A stretch of 64,000 bases of DNA from Micrococcus cohnii (GTDB lineage: Bacteria > Actinomycetota > Actinomycetes > Actinomycetales > Micrococcaceae), in the NCBI RefSeq assembly GCF_014205175.1, contig NZ_JACHNA010000001.1, forward strand, positions 2,211,596-2,275,595, given 5' to 3'. The notes below the pieces were generated by a model. It was not told where the DNA came from. It saw only the letters and a program-made list of their open reading frames with translations, and ran no database searches. Shown here in pieces: positions 1 to 8,600 of this stretch; position 1 is the first letter of the stretch; every line of letters starts with the position of its first letter. The position numbers were made by a program, and so were the translations under genes.

Positions 1-581
1 CGACGCCGCCAGGCCACGATCCCTGCAATGACTAACCCGGCAAGGGTACCCAAGACCATCCCCATGACAGCAGACACCCACCACGGCAGGCCGGTCGCCT
101 CGCCCGTGAGCCAGCCCAGGCCCACCATGTAGCAGCTCCACGTGAACGCGCCCAGCCCGGAGAACCAGAGGAACACCCGCCAGCGGATCCCGGCGATGCC
201 TGCGGCCGCCATTGACGCGGTGCGCCCGCCGGAGACGAAGCGCAGCACGAACAGGCCCGCCAGCGACGGTGCGGGGCCGGCCTTCGCCAGCAGCGAGCGG
301 ATCCCCCGATGCACGCGGCGGCCCCAGCCCCAGCGGTCCAGGACGTGGGTGAGCCGGTGCCGGAACAGGGCGTACAGCCCGATGTCCCCGGCCCAGCAGC
401 CCAGCCACGCGGCCAGGATCGCGGGGACGACGCCGACGTCGCCGGTGGAGGCCAGCGCGCCCGAGCCGATGACGAACAGTTCGGAGGGCGTCGGGGGCAC
501 GGGGGCGTCGAGCGCGACGAGCCCCGCGGTGATCAGGTAGAACCAGCCGCCGAGGTGTTCGAACAGCTCGGCGGGGCTCAT
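1..581 (-). CDS. DedA/VTT-family membrane protein (3' end off the window)
   Basis: The frame opens with ATG at 581 and runs off the left edge, so about 193 residues are visible. The protein starts MSPAELFEHLGGWFYLITAG and contains hydrophobic stretches plus the segment APVPPTPSELFVIGSGALA. That resembles the conserved P-x-P-x-E re-entrant region of DedA/VTT proteins. A Gly-rich FVLRFVSGGRTASMAAAG segment further on also fits the family. DedA proteins are inner-membrane transporters or flippases linked to lipid recycling and envelope homeostasis; the substrate here cannot be told. The start codon overlaps the stop of the upstream pseudouridine synthase in an ATGA tetramer (578-581), so the two genes are probably translationally coupled. 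Confidence 0.82.
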   Translation of the reverse strand, partial: MSPAELFEHLGGWFYLITAGLVALDAPVPPTPSELFVIGSGALASTGDVGVVPAILAAWLGCWAGDIGLYALFRHRLTHVLDRWGWGRRVHRGIRSLLAKAGPAPSLAGLFVLRFVSGGRTASMAAAGIAGIRWRVFLWFSGLGAFTWSCYMVGLGWLTGEATGLPWWVSAVMGMVLGTLAGLVIAGIVAWRR

Positions 582-1624
582 GCCCGCCCTCCGTCCTCGG
601 GGCGGGGCGCCTCCTGCAGCGTCGCGTCCGAGGCGAAGCGACGCGGCTGCCCTGTCACCGGGTCCGTGAACGAGATCTGCCGGGCCAGCAGCTGCAGCGG
701 CCGGACCAGGTCGTCGTCCGCAGGGTCGAGCAGCTCCGGGTAGAAGGGGTCGAAGGCGATGCCCAGCCCCAGCGCCGCCAGGTGGAGGCGCAGCTGGTGC
801 GTGCGGCCGGTGCGCGGATGCAGGCGCAGGTGCGCGACGGGCCGGCCGGCGAGCGTCCCGGGCGAGGGGCCGGTGCGGATCAGCTCGATGCGGGACTCCG
901 CGTTCGCCCCGGCATGGGACAGATTGGAGCGACGCGTGCGCACGGGGGCGCCCGCGGCCCTGCCCGAGGCCTCGACGGGGATCGGCTCGACGACCGAGCG
1001 CAGGATGCCCTTGTCCTTGCGGATGCGCGAGCGCACGGTGAGCGGGAAGCGGTCCAGCACGGGGGAGGCCGGTCCGGTCTCGGTCGTCGGCAGTGCGGAG
1101 ACCGCCTCGTACACCTTCGTGACGGATCGCCGCTCGAACAGCAGGTGATACGCCCCGCGCGTGGCCGGGTTCGCGGAGAACATGACGACGCCCGCCGTCG
1201 CGCGGTCCAGCCGGTGCAAGGGGACGAGATCGTCGACGCCGAGCTCGCGGCGCAGGCGCACCAGGGCAGAGTTCTGCACGAACCGGCCGCCGGGCGTCGT
1301 CGGGAGGAAGTGGGGCTTGTCGATCACCACGAGGTGCTCGTCGCGGTGCAGCAGCCGGTGCTGCACGGGCATCTCGGGCTCGTCGGGCAGGTCCCGGTAG
1401 TACCAGAGGTCCTCGTGCACCCCGAGCGGCGTCGTGGGGGTCAGGGCGGTGCCGTCGGCGGCCACGACCTCCCCCTCGGCGAAGCGCCGGCGGATTCCGT
1501 CGGGGTCCACGTGCCCGAACCGGTGCAGCATGTAGTCCTGCGCCGTGGCCCAGCCGGAGGCGGGCAGGCGCAGGCGGGTCGCATTGACGCCGTCGCGCAC
1601 GGGAAGGGGAGAGGAGGCTGCCAC
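578..1624 (-). CDS. RluA-family RNA pseudouridine synthase
   Basis: A 348-residue protein that isomerises uridine to pseudouridine in rRNA or tRNA. The catalytic motif HRLDRATAG is clear near residue 138, with the invariant Asp. RTHQLRLHLAALG follows later, where RluA/RsuA enzymes contact substrate. An N-terminal region of about 90 residues precedes the catalytic domain and could be S4-like. The target nucleoside cannot be assigned. The start is GTG at 1624. No Shine-Dalgarno is seen, but a CACAAT hexamer lies 6 nt upstream (1631-1636), suggesting a leaderless mRNA. The downstream DedA gene overlaps by 4 nt. Confidence 0.88.
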   Translation of the reverse strand: MAASSPLPVRDGVNATRLRLPASGWATAQDYMLHRFGHVDPDGIRRRFAEGEVVAADGTALTPTTPLGVHEDLWYYRDLPDEPEMPVQHRLLHRDEHLVVIDKPHFLPTTPGGRFVQNSALVRLRRELGVDDLVPLHRLDRATAGVVMFSANPATRGAYHLLFERRSVTKVYEAVSALPTTETGPASPVLDRFPLTVRSRIRKDKGILRSVVEPIPVEASGRAAGAPVRTRRSNLSHAGANAESRIELIRTGPSPGTLAGRPVAHLRLHPRTGRTHQLRLHLAALGLGIAFDPFYPELLDPADDDLVRPLQLLARQISFTDPVTGQPRRFASDATLQEAPRPEDGGRA

Positions 1625-1630
1625 GCGGCC

Positions 1631-1636
1631 ATTGTG
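1631..1636 (-). promoter_or_regulatory. Candidate -10 element of a leaderless promoter, pseudouridine synthase gene
   Basis: CACAAT on the minus strand, 6-nt spacer, then GTG at 1624. It matches the -10 consensus only at the A2 and T6 positions, making it the weakest member of the leaderless set in this window. Confidence 0.35.
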
Positions 1637-1680
1637 TCAAGGACGTAGGGCGCGTCGGCATCCAGGTCTCGGGGATCGCC

Positions 1681-1788
1681 GTGAATGATGACGAGCGGGG
1701 CTATGACGAACGCGGCACTCAGTCGTTCAACGTCACACGGAGGCTCTATCAGGGAGAGCAGGAGGAGGTGCTCGAGTGGGTGCGATGA
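1681..1788 (+). CDS. Short open frame or gene remnant overlapping the next lipoprotein start
   Basis: A 35-codon frame from GTG 1681 to TGA 1786-1788. Its residues look protein-like (for example RGYDERGTQSFNVTRRLY and QEEVLEW). The same frame stays open upstream to about 1588 without another good start, across the 5' end of the divergent pseudouridine synthase gene. A GGGGA sequence lies 5 nt before the GTG. Its TGA overlaps an in-frame ATG (1785) of the lipoprotein gene in an ATGA tetramer. Either this is a small coupled gene, or it is the C-terminal scrap of a larger gene lost by rearrangement. No family is recognised. Confidence 0.3.
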   Translation: MNDDERGYDERGTQSFNVTRRLYQGEQEEVLEWVR

Positions 1789-2375
1789 GTTACGGGTCGA
1801 AGGCAGTGCTGTGGGTGAGCGTGGTGCTGGCGTCGATCGCCATCACCGGATGCGGAGGAGACGAGATGCTTCCTGACGAGGTCAAGGCTGTGGAAGAGTC
1901 TGCGGGCAGTGAGGCTGAGCAGTATCTGGGAGAGGGGCGTTTGATTCTCGATCATGCGCGACAGGTGTACGGGCCCGGGGTCGCTTCGGGTGAGCGGGAA
2001 CGGTTCTCGGCCGGGCTGGACGGGCTCCAGTACGGGGACATCGTCGAGTGCGGGTCGGGCAGGTGGCGTTTGGCGTTGGGGTTTGATGTGCCGGAGGCGG
2101 ATCCGCAGAAGCGGTTGCGGCAGGGTCATGAGCTTGTGGGGCTGACGGGGTACGAATTGTCGGGGAACATCACGGACCCGTCCTCGGCGGAGCAGAGAAA
2201 GTCGTTCTTCGTCGGTGGCAGAGCGGCGGATGGTCGACAGTTGTCGGTGGATAATTCGTCTGGGCACTCTCGTGTGATGTGGCACAGCCCGTGTTCGGAT
2301 GATCCGTCGATGGTGGAGCTGGGGAAGCTGAAGAGAAACGGGCCGAATTTCTCCATCCCGGGCCGTGATGAGTGA
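1776..2375 (+). CDS. Putative lipoprotein of unknown function
   Basis: A 199-residue protein with an N-terminal hydrophobic segment ending in lipobox IAITGC, so it is expected to be lipid-anchored outside the membrane. The mature part has no motif I recognise. Its order (a helix-rich start, a segment with REREFS-like charge, then strands ending in RVMWHSPC) loosely recalls the tandem lipoproteins at 18-20.5 kb, whose domain also ends in a strand followed by APC. That similarity is only suggestive. GTG 1776 is preceded by GGAGGAGG at a 7-nt spacing. ATG 1785 is an alternative that overlaps the stop of the short frame upstream. Base use is less GC-rich than in neighbouring housekeeping genes. 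Confidence 0.7.
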   Translation: MGAMSYGSKAVLWVSVVLASIAITGCGGDEMLPDEVKAVEESAGSEAEQYLGEGRLILDHARQVYGPGVASGERERFSAGLDGLQYGDIVECGSGRWRLALGFDVPEADPQKRLRQGHELVGLTGYELSGNITDPSSAEQRKSFFVGGRAADGRQLSVDNSSGHSRVMWHSPCSDDPSMVELGKLKRNGPNFSIPGRDE

Positions 2376-2420
2376 CTTGTCTGCTCTCCGCACGCCCTGC
2401 TTCGGATGGGGGGTGGCGGC

Positions 2421-3656
2421 TCAGTCCAGCGGGACTTCGCCGGCGCCGGTGGTCTCGTCACCGGGTGCGTCGCGGTCGGCGGGCACGAGCACGGTGATGT
2501 TGCCCGGCCCGGGCTTCGACTCGCCCGTGCGCTCCGCCGGGATCTCAGCGCCCACGTCCGCCACGACGGCGTCCAGATGCGCCCCCGCGGGGACGGTGGC
2601 CGAGCCGAGCAGCACGCTGCGGCGCACACTGGCCCCGGGCTCGACGACGACGCGCGGGCCGATCACCGACTCCTCGACCCGTCCGGCCACGCGCGCTCCA
2701 GGGCAGACCAGGCTGCCGCGGACCTCGGCGCGTGCGTCGATCATCGCCGGCGGCACCGCGCGGAAGTTCGACAGCAGCGGCCAGCGCTCGTCGGTCAGGT
2801 CGAGCCCCTCACCGCGCAGCAGCTGCATGTGCGCCTGGTAGTAGGCGTCGATCGTCCCGACGTCCTTCCAATACCCGCGGTGCCGGTACTCGTGGGCGCG
2901 GCCGCGCCGCACCAGGGCGGGGATGATCGTCTCGCCGTAGTCGCCGAGCTCGGCGCCCACCGGGTCGTCGTCGTCCACCGTCTCTCCGGGACGGTCGGCG
3001 GGCGCGGTGAGCAGGGACTGGGTCACCTCGGTCAGCGCCTCGATGTCGGCGACGAAGATCTCCGTCGCCACCACGTCAGTGGCGGGCGCGTCAGGTTTGT
3101 AGTCGTAGTCGGTGACGCGGCCGTCGGCGTCGGTCTGCACGACCCCGAAGCGCGAGGCGTCCTCGTCCACCTGTGTGGTCACCACCGTCAGCTCGGAGCC
3201 GCGCTCGCGGTGCTGGGCCAGGACGGGACGCAGATCTATCCGGTAGAGGTGGTCGGCGCTCATGATGATCACGGTGCCCGCGCCGAACTGGCGCAGCGGG
3301 GCGAGCTGCTGGTGCAGGGCGTGGCCGTTGCCGCGGGCGAAGCCCTCCTCGTCGCGGCCCTGGGCCGGGGGCAGCAGCCGCAGACCGTGGCGGGTGCCGT
3401 CGAGGTCCCACGGGCGGCCGCCAGCCAGATGCTGATTCAGCGTGAACGGGCGGTACTGCTCGACGACCCACACGTCGTGTACGCCCGAGTGCGCGAGCGT
3501 GGTCAGCGCGACGTCGATCAGCCGGTACTGCCCCGCGAACGGGACGGCGGGCTTGGACCGCGCGTCGGTGAGCGGGGCCAGCCGGCTGCCGCGGCCACCG
3601 GCGAGGACGAGGGCGACGGTCTGGCTGCGCGGGTCGTCGGGGAACGGGTCGGCCAC
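2421..3656 (-). CDS. glgC: Glucose-1-phosphate adenylyltransferase (ADP-glucose pyrophosphorylase)
   Basis: A 411-residue nucleotidyltransferase making ADP-glucose from glucose-1-phosphate and ATP for glycogen and alpha-glucan synthesis. The N-terminal pyrophosphorylase loop LVLAGGRGSRLAPLT is at residues 17-31, followed by KPAVPFAGQYRLIDVALT. A left-handed beta-helix region sits near residues 290-390. The sugar-binding segment GTADA/GDHLYRMDY of typical GlgC appears here as SADHLYRIDL. A charged tail continues for about 25 residues. The GTG start at 3656 is preceded by AGGAGG at a 7-nt spacing. glgE and glgB lie at the far end of the window, and the gene is not in an operon with them. Confidence 0.88.
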   Translation of the reverse strand: MADPFPDDPRSQTVALVLAGGRGSRLAPLTDARSKPAVPFAGQYRLIDVALTTLAHSGVHDVWVVEQYRPFTLNQHLAGGRPWDLDGTRHGLRLLPPAQGRDEEGFARGNGHALHQQLAPLRQFGAGTVIIMSADHLYRIDLRPVLAQHRERGSELTVVTTQVDEDASRFGVVQTDADGRVTDYDYKPDAPATDVVATEIFVADIEALTEVTQSLLTAPADRPGETVDDDDPVGAELGDYGETIIPALVRRGRAHEYRHRGYWKDVGTIDAYYQAHMQLLRGEGLDLTDERWPLLSNFRAVPPAMIDARAEVRGSLVCPGARVAGRVEESVIGPRVVVEPGASVRRSVLLGSATVPAGAHLDAVVADVGAEIPAERTGESKPGPGNITVLVPADRDAPGDETTGAGEVPLD

Positions 3657-3725
3657 GGGGTGTCCTCCTCGGCTCAGGTGACGGGCACGCGGCTCAGATA
3701 AGGGGTCTGACGCGCTCGACGGCCC

Positions 3726-4679
3726 TCAGCTCTGGCAGCGGCGACACCACCATAGGCGACGGGCCGGGCCGTCGCCTGCGCCCAGTTCCCCTCGCGTCAC
3801 GGGTCCGCCGCAACGCAGGCAGGGCTGCCGGTCGTGCCCGTACACCCAGTACGACGGCGCCGGACGGCGGGCGCGGCCACGTGACTCCGGGGCTGCTGTG
3901 CCGTGCGCAGCGGGTGGAGCGGGCCAGGCGGCGGCGTGGGGCACGAGCACGCGCACGCCGAACGGGGCGTCGGGGTCCGGGCGCACGCCGGTGGTGCGGC
4001 GGGCGGCCCCTTCGGCCGGGGCGGCGGGCGGCACGTTGGCGCGCATCAGGTCGCGGGCGAGCGTCACGAGGCCGGGCAGGTCCTCGACCTCCGCGACCGG
4101 GCGGTGCGGGTCGATCCCCGCCAGCAGCAGCGCCTCGCATCGGTAGATGTTGCCCAGCCCCGCCACGAGCCGCTGGTCGAGCAGCGCGGCGCCGATCGGC
4201 AGCGCGGGGCGGGATCGCAGGGCCGCGACGGCCGCCCGCAGCGACGCGGGAGTCCACGCGGGGTCGAGCAGGTCGGGGCCCAGGAAGCCGAGCCGCGTGT
4301 CCTCCTCGGCGGTCGGCAGCAGCTCGAGCAGGCCCAGCTCGATGCCGAGCACCTGGACGTCGTCGGTCTCCAACACGGCCCGGATCCGGTGGGCGGGTGC
4401 GGGCCAGCGCTCGCCTGGCGCACAGACGCGCCAGCGGCCCTCCATCTTCAGATGGGAGAGCAGGGTGAGCCCGCGCGGGTCGTCGGCGTCCCCGGAGCCG
4501 GGCGGTGTGAGCCGCATCAGCACGTACTTCGCCCGCGGGATCACCGCCGTGATGGTCCAGCCTGTCAGGTCCGCGGTCGCGTGGCGGGGCACGCGCAGCT
4601 GCGCGGCCGTCAGGGCGCGGCCAGCGAGCACCGGGCGCAGCCGGTGGGCGGCGCGGACGAGCGAGTCGCCCTCAGGCAT
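3726..4679 (-). CDS. Fpg/Nei-family DNA glycosylase (endonuclease VIII-like)
   Basis: A 317-residue base-excision repair enzyme. It begins MPEGDS: after Met removal, Pro1 is the catalytic nucleophile, and PEGD rather than PELPE points to the Nei branch. A helix-two-turn-helix region contains GLGNIYRCEALLLAGIDPHRP (the GNIYxxE motif). The C-terminal zinc finger has CLRCGG and CRRC pairs. It removes oxidised bases and cleaves abasic DNA. An A/G-rich sequence (AAGAGGA) lies just upstream of ATG 4679. It may be a Nei1 or Nei2 type by analogy with mycobacteria; sequence alone does not settle which. Confidence 0.87.
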   Translation of the reverse strand: MPEGDSLVRAAHRLRPVLAGRALTAAQLRVPRHATADLTGWTITAVIPRAKYVLMRLTPPGSGDADDPRGLTLLSHLKMEGRWRVCAPGERWPAPAHRIRAVLETDDVQVLGIELGLLELLPTAEEDTRLGFLGPDLLDPAWTPASLRAAVAALRSRPALPIGAALLDQRLVAGLGNIYRCEALLLAGIDPHRPVAEVEDLPGLVTLARDLMRANVPPAAPAEGAARRTTGVRPDPDAPFGVRVLVPHAAAWPAPPAAHGTAAPESRGRARRPAPSYWVYGHDRQPCLRCGGPVTRGELGAGDGPARRLWWCRRCQS

Positions 4680-4751
4680 GAGCGTCCTCTTTCTGACTCA
4701 TTTCTGCGACCGCGATTCTGCCGTCGGAGCGGGTTGACGGTGCGGTGCCGT

Positions 4752-4780
4752 GTTGCGGGCTGCCTGCCCGGGGATAAGAC
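4752..4780 (+). promoter_or_regulatory. Candidate promoter for the small lipoprotein gene
   Basis: TTGCGG (4752-4757) and TAAGAC (4775-4780) are separated by 17 nt and lie about 40 nt upstream of the lipoprotein start. The assignment is by hexamer likeness only. Confidence 0.3.
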
Positions 4781-4820
4781 TGTTCGAGTCCCACTCGTGA
4801 CTCGATGAAAGCAGGATCTG

Positions 4821-5132
4821 ATGAAGCGCGCGTTCCCCCTGGCCGTCGTGGCCGGCTCCCTCATGCTCTCGGTGACCGGCTGCGGTCTCGGGACCCCGTC
4901 GCTCTCCGCGGACGACGTCGAGAAGGAGATCGAGTCCATCGACAGCTTCAAGGACGCGGACTGTGAGGACGGCATCAGCTTCGACCCGGACGCCGAGGAA
5001 CAGGACCACGAGGAGTCGGTCACCATGTGCACGGCGGAGGCGGATTTCGGTCAGGAGATCGACATCAAGGTGACCGCCGTCGGGTACGACGAAGAGACCG
5101 AGGAGATCTCCTTCAAGGTGCTGCCGCAGTGA
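4821..5132 (+). CDS. Small secreted lipoprotein, DUF4333-like
   Basis: A 103-residue protein with a signal peptide and lipobox LSVTGC, then a very acidic mature domain. Two cysteines (ADCEDG and MCTAEA) flank the first half, and alternating strands follow (EIDIKVTAVGYDEE). This arrangement resembles the DUF4333 domain of actinobacterial lipoproteins, which has unknown function; the assignment is by pattern only. It stands alone between the nei-like gene (divergent) and the VOC gene (convergent). GCAGGA precedes ATG 4821 by about 6 nt. Confidence 0.72.
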   Translation: MKRAFPLAVVAGSLMLSVTGCGLGTPSLSADDVEKEIESIDSFKDADCEDGISFDPDAEEQDHEESVTMCTAEADFGQEIDIKVTAVGYDEETEEISFKVLPQ

Positions 5133-5189
5133 CCCGCCGGGCCATCGTGCGGTGCTGAGGGCGTTGCCGCGGACGGGCAGGTCGGCCGG

Positions 5190-5642
5190 TCAGGCCGCGT
5201 TGAGCTGCCAGGTGACGCCGAAGCGGTCCCCGACCCACGCGAAGCGGCGGGAGAATCCGTAGTCGCCCGGGGGCATGAAGTCCCGACCACCGCCGGCGAG
5301 CAGCGCGTCGTGGACCGCGTCCACCGCTTCCGGCGAGGTCAGCTCGACGAAGAGGCTGATCGCGGGGGTGAACGTGAACTCGTGCGGGGCGAACGAGTCG
5401 AAGAACCTCAGGCGCTGTCCGGCGATCTCGAGTTCGCCGTGCAGCACCTTGCCCTCCCACTCGGCCCCGCGCGGGGTAGAGGCGTCGAAGAGGTCGCGGC
5501 GCACCTCCCGGACGGGGACGACGCCCTCGAATGCGGTGGTGTAGGCGTCCATCGCGGCGCCGGCCTCGCCCTCGAACATGAGGAACGGGGTGAGAGACGG
5601 CGCGTCGGCTGCGGTGCGGTCCGGAGTGGTGGTCTCGTCCAT
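5190..5642 (-). CDS. VOC-superfamily protein (PhnB / glyoxalase-like)
   Basis: A 150-residue vicinal-oxygen-chelate fold protein of the PhnB-like type. It contains TPFLMFEGEAGAAMDAYTTAF at the start, GQRLRFFDS in the middle, and RFAWVGDRFGVTWQL at the C terminus. The last segment is a hallmark of this group. No enzymatic activity can be assigned. It follows lhr by 29 nt on the same strand. ATG 5642 is preceded 7 nt upstream by TAGGTT, so it may also have its own leaderless transcript. Confidence 0.85.
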   Translation of the reverse strand: MDETTTPDRTAADAPSLTPFLMFEGEAGAAMDAYTTAFEGVVPVREVRRDLFDASTPRGAEWEGKVLHGELEIAGQRLRFFDSFAPHEFTFTPAISLFVELTSPEAVDAVHDALLAGGGRDFMPPGDYGFSRRFAWVGDRFGVTWQLNAA

Positions 5643-5649
5643 GGGCGTG

Positions 5650-5655
5650 AACCTA
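5650..5655 (-). promoter_or_regulatory. Candidate leaderless -10 element, VOC gene
   Basis: TAGGTT on the minus strand followed by a 7-nt spacer and ATG 5642. It would allow expression independent of lhr. Confidence 0.4.
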
Positions 5656-5671
5656 CCCCGGCCTGACCCGC

Positions 5672-8600
5672 TCAGGCACGGAACCGCAGCCCGCTGGGCG
5701 AGGAGTAGAACCCGGCGCGCAGCAGGGCTTCGGCCAGCGGGGTGCCGAGGATGCCCGCGCCGTTGGCCTTCTCGAGCGCGAGGCGGTCCGTCCGGGCCCG
5801 CCGCAGAGCCCACACGAGCGCCGCCGCCGCGGCCTCCAGACGGTCGGGGGCGTCGTCGAAGCACAGCAGGGTGCGGCCGCCGCGCTCGAGGTAGAGGACC
5901 AGGTGTCCCTCGCACAGCACGACGATCGCCCCGGCCTTGCGCCCCGGCCGGTGTCCCGTGGGCGTGACCCCGTCGGCTCCGGCCGGCACATCGGGCCAGT
6001 CGAGGGCCGCCCCGTAGGGGTTGGCGGGGTCCGTGGCGGCCAGAGCCAGCGCGGCAGGGACGCTTCCGGAGGCGGAGGCGGAGGCGGAGGCGCCGCCGGC
6101 ACGGGGCACGGGGCCGGACGTCGACGGGCTGTCCGTCGCGTCGACGTCGTGCTGGAAGCTGCGCAGCCGGTCGACGACGGCCCCCGTCGAGAACTGGGCC
6201 CCGCCGAGCCGGTCGACGAAGTGCCCGCGGCGCACCTGCCCGGCCTCCTCCATCCGGGTGAGCAGCCGGTACTGCGCGGCGAAGCCGCCGGGCACGTCCT
6301 CGGCGACGACCGCCCCGCGCGTGATGACGCCGCAGCGGTCCAGCAGCACCTCCGCGGTTGCGTGGGCGCGGACGGTCGGGTCCTGTTCGGCCTCGGGCAG
6401 CAGCGACCAGCGTCCGGCCGCACGGGCCCGTTCGGCGGGGGTGAGCGACGCCGTGCCCGGCGGCGCGTCGGCCGCCCCGGAACGCAGCCCGGCCGCGCCG
6501 GAGCGCCCCGCTGCGCGCAGGGACGACCGGCCCCGGGCGGGAGCTGCACCGTGAGCGCCGCGGGCGGCGGCGAGTCCGCCTCGAGCCCCGCCGAGCCGGG
6601 CGGTGCGCACGCGCGGGGTGCGCGCGGCCGTCTTGTGCGCCGTCCGGCCACCCGAGAGCAGCCCGCGCACGGGGGCGAAGGTGTCGTTTCCGACCCTGCC
6701 GGCCCAGACCAGCTCCCACAGCGCCGCGAGCACCTCGGCCGGGGTCGGCGCGGTGCCGCCCTCGGCCTGTGCCTGCGCCGCGACGCGGTCGCACAGCGGG
6801 CCGAAGAACCAGGCTCCGGTGCCGTCGAGCGCCTGCAGGACCAGCGCCCTCAGCCCGGACGCGTCGGTCTCGGCCTCGGCCTGCGGCGGGCGCAGCGTCA
6901 GGTCGATCGTGTCCGCCGGATGCAGCGCGATCCAGCCGTCGTCGCCGGTTCCTGCCGCCGTGGCGGACCACACGTACTCGCCGGTTGAGAGCAGCTCGTC
7001 GAGCATGCCGGACGCGTAGTCGCGCACACGGGCGGGCAGCACGAGCGACTCCCACGCGCTCGCTGGCAGCGGCGTGCCCGCGAGCTGGTCGAGCACGACG
7101 GCGACCCCGTCGACGCCTTCGAGGGTGGCCGGTGAGCGGTGTTCCCCCTCGCGGTCCGCCGGGCGCGGGCGCAGATGCTGCCAGTCGGCGAGGAAGCGGG
7201 CGTAGGCGGCCTGGTCCACCGGTTCGACCTCCGCCCGCAGGGCCGCGAGGCTGCGGCGGCGGATGCGCTGCAGCACGCTCGTCTCGCACCACTCGGCGTC
7301 CGGACCCGCCGCGGGGGCGTCCCCTCCGGGGCGGAACGCGCCCGTGCTGACGCGGCGCTCCGCGGCCAGCCGCTGCAGCACGGGCAGCACGACGGCGGCG
7401 CCCAGCCCGAGCGCCGCGGCGGCCTCGCCGGCGGTGAACGGGCCGTGGGTGCGGGCGTACCGGGACACGAGGTCTGCGAGTGGGTCGTCGACCGGCTCCA
7501 GGAACGCGGCGGGCACGCCGTGGGGGATCGGGGCGCCCAGCGCGTCCCGCAGCCGGGCGGCGTCCTCGACCGCGGCGTACCGTTCGACGCCGCCCCAGCG
7601 CACGCGGAACGCCCGGGCCGTGCGCTCGAGCTCGGCCAGCCGGTCGGCCGTCTGGGCCGCCTCCTGCTCGACGGTGCGCCGGGCGGCCTCGTCGACGCTG
7701 AGCGGGCCGACGATTCGCAACAGGTCCGCCAGGCCCTCGAGACCGCTGACCCGTCGGTCGGGCGCTAGACGCTGGGCCTGCGCCTCGACCGCCGCGATCA
7801 CGTCGGCGTCGAGCAGCTCGCGCAGCCGGTCGGCCCCGAGCAGGTCCGAGAGCAGACCCGGGTCGAGGGACAGGGCGGCGGCACGGCGCTCGGCCAGCGG
7901 CGAGTCGCCCTCGTAGATGAACTGTGCGACGTAGCCGAACAGCAGCGACTGCGCGAACGGGCTGGGCGCGGCAGTCGTCACCTCCGCGATGCGGATCCGC
8001 CGTCCGGCGATGCGCCCGGCCACGTCGGTGAGCGCGGGCAGGTCGTACACGTCCTGCAGCACCTCGCGGACCGTCTCCAGGATCACCGGGAACGACGGGT
8101 GCTTCCGGGCGACGTCGAGCAGCTGTGCCGAGCGCTGCCGCTGCTGCCACAGGGGTGTGCGCTTGCCGGGGCTGCGGCGGGGCAGCAGGAGCGACCGGGC
8201 CGCGTTCTCCCGGAACCGGGCCGCGAACAGGGCCGAGCCGCCGACCTCTTCGGTGACGAGCTGCTCCAGCTCCTCGGCCGTGAACTCGAACAGCTCGGCC
8301 CCGGGCGGCTCGGTGTCCATGTACGGCAGGCGCAGCACGATGCCGTCGTCGGCGGCCATGGCCGCGCCCGAGGACGTCTCGATGCCGTAGCGCTGCTGCA
8401 GGCGCGCCCCGACCGCGAGCGCCCAGGGAGCATGCACGCCCATGCCGAACGGGGAGTGCAGCACCACGCGCCAGTCGCCCAGCTCATCCGTGAACCGCTC
8501 GACGACGAGCCCCTGCTCGCTCGGCAGCAGGCCCACGGCCTCTCGCTGCTCGCGCAGATAGGCCAGCAGGTTGTCCGCGGACCAGGCGTCGAGCCCCGCC

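Noticed and set aside
5190..8150. A long minus-strand frame running from inside lhr into the VOC gene
   Set aside because: The lhr part is out of frame with the helicase and strongly Arg/Gly/Pro-rich. Only the last 150 codons, starting at ATG 5642, are a real gene.
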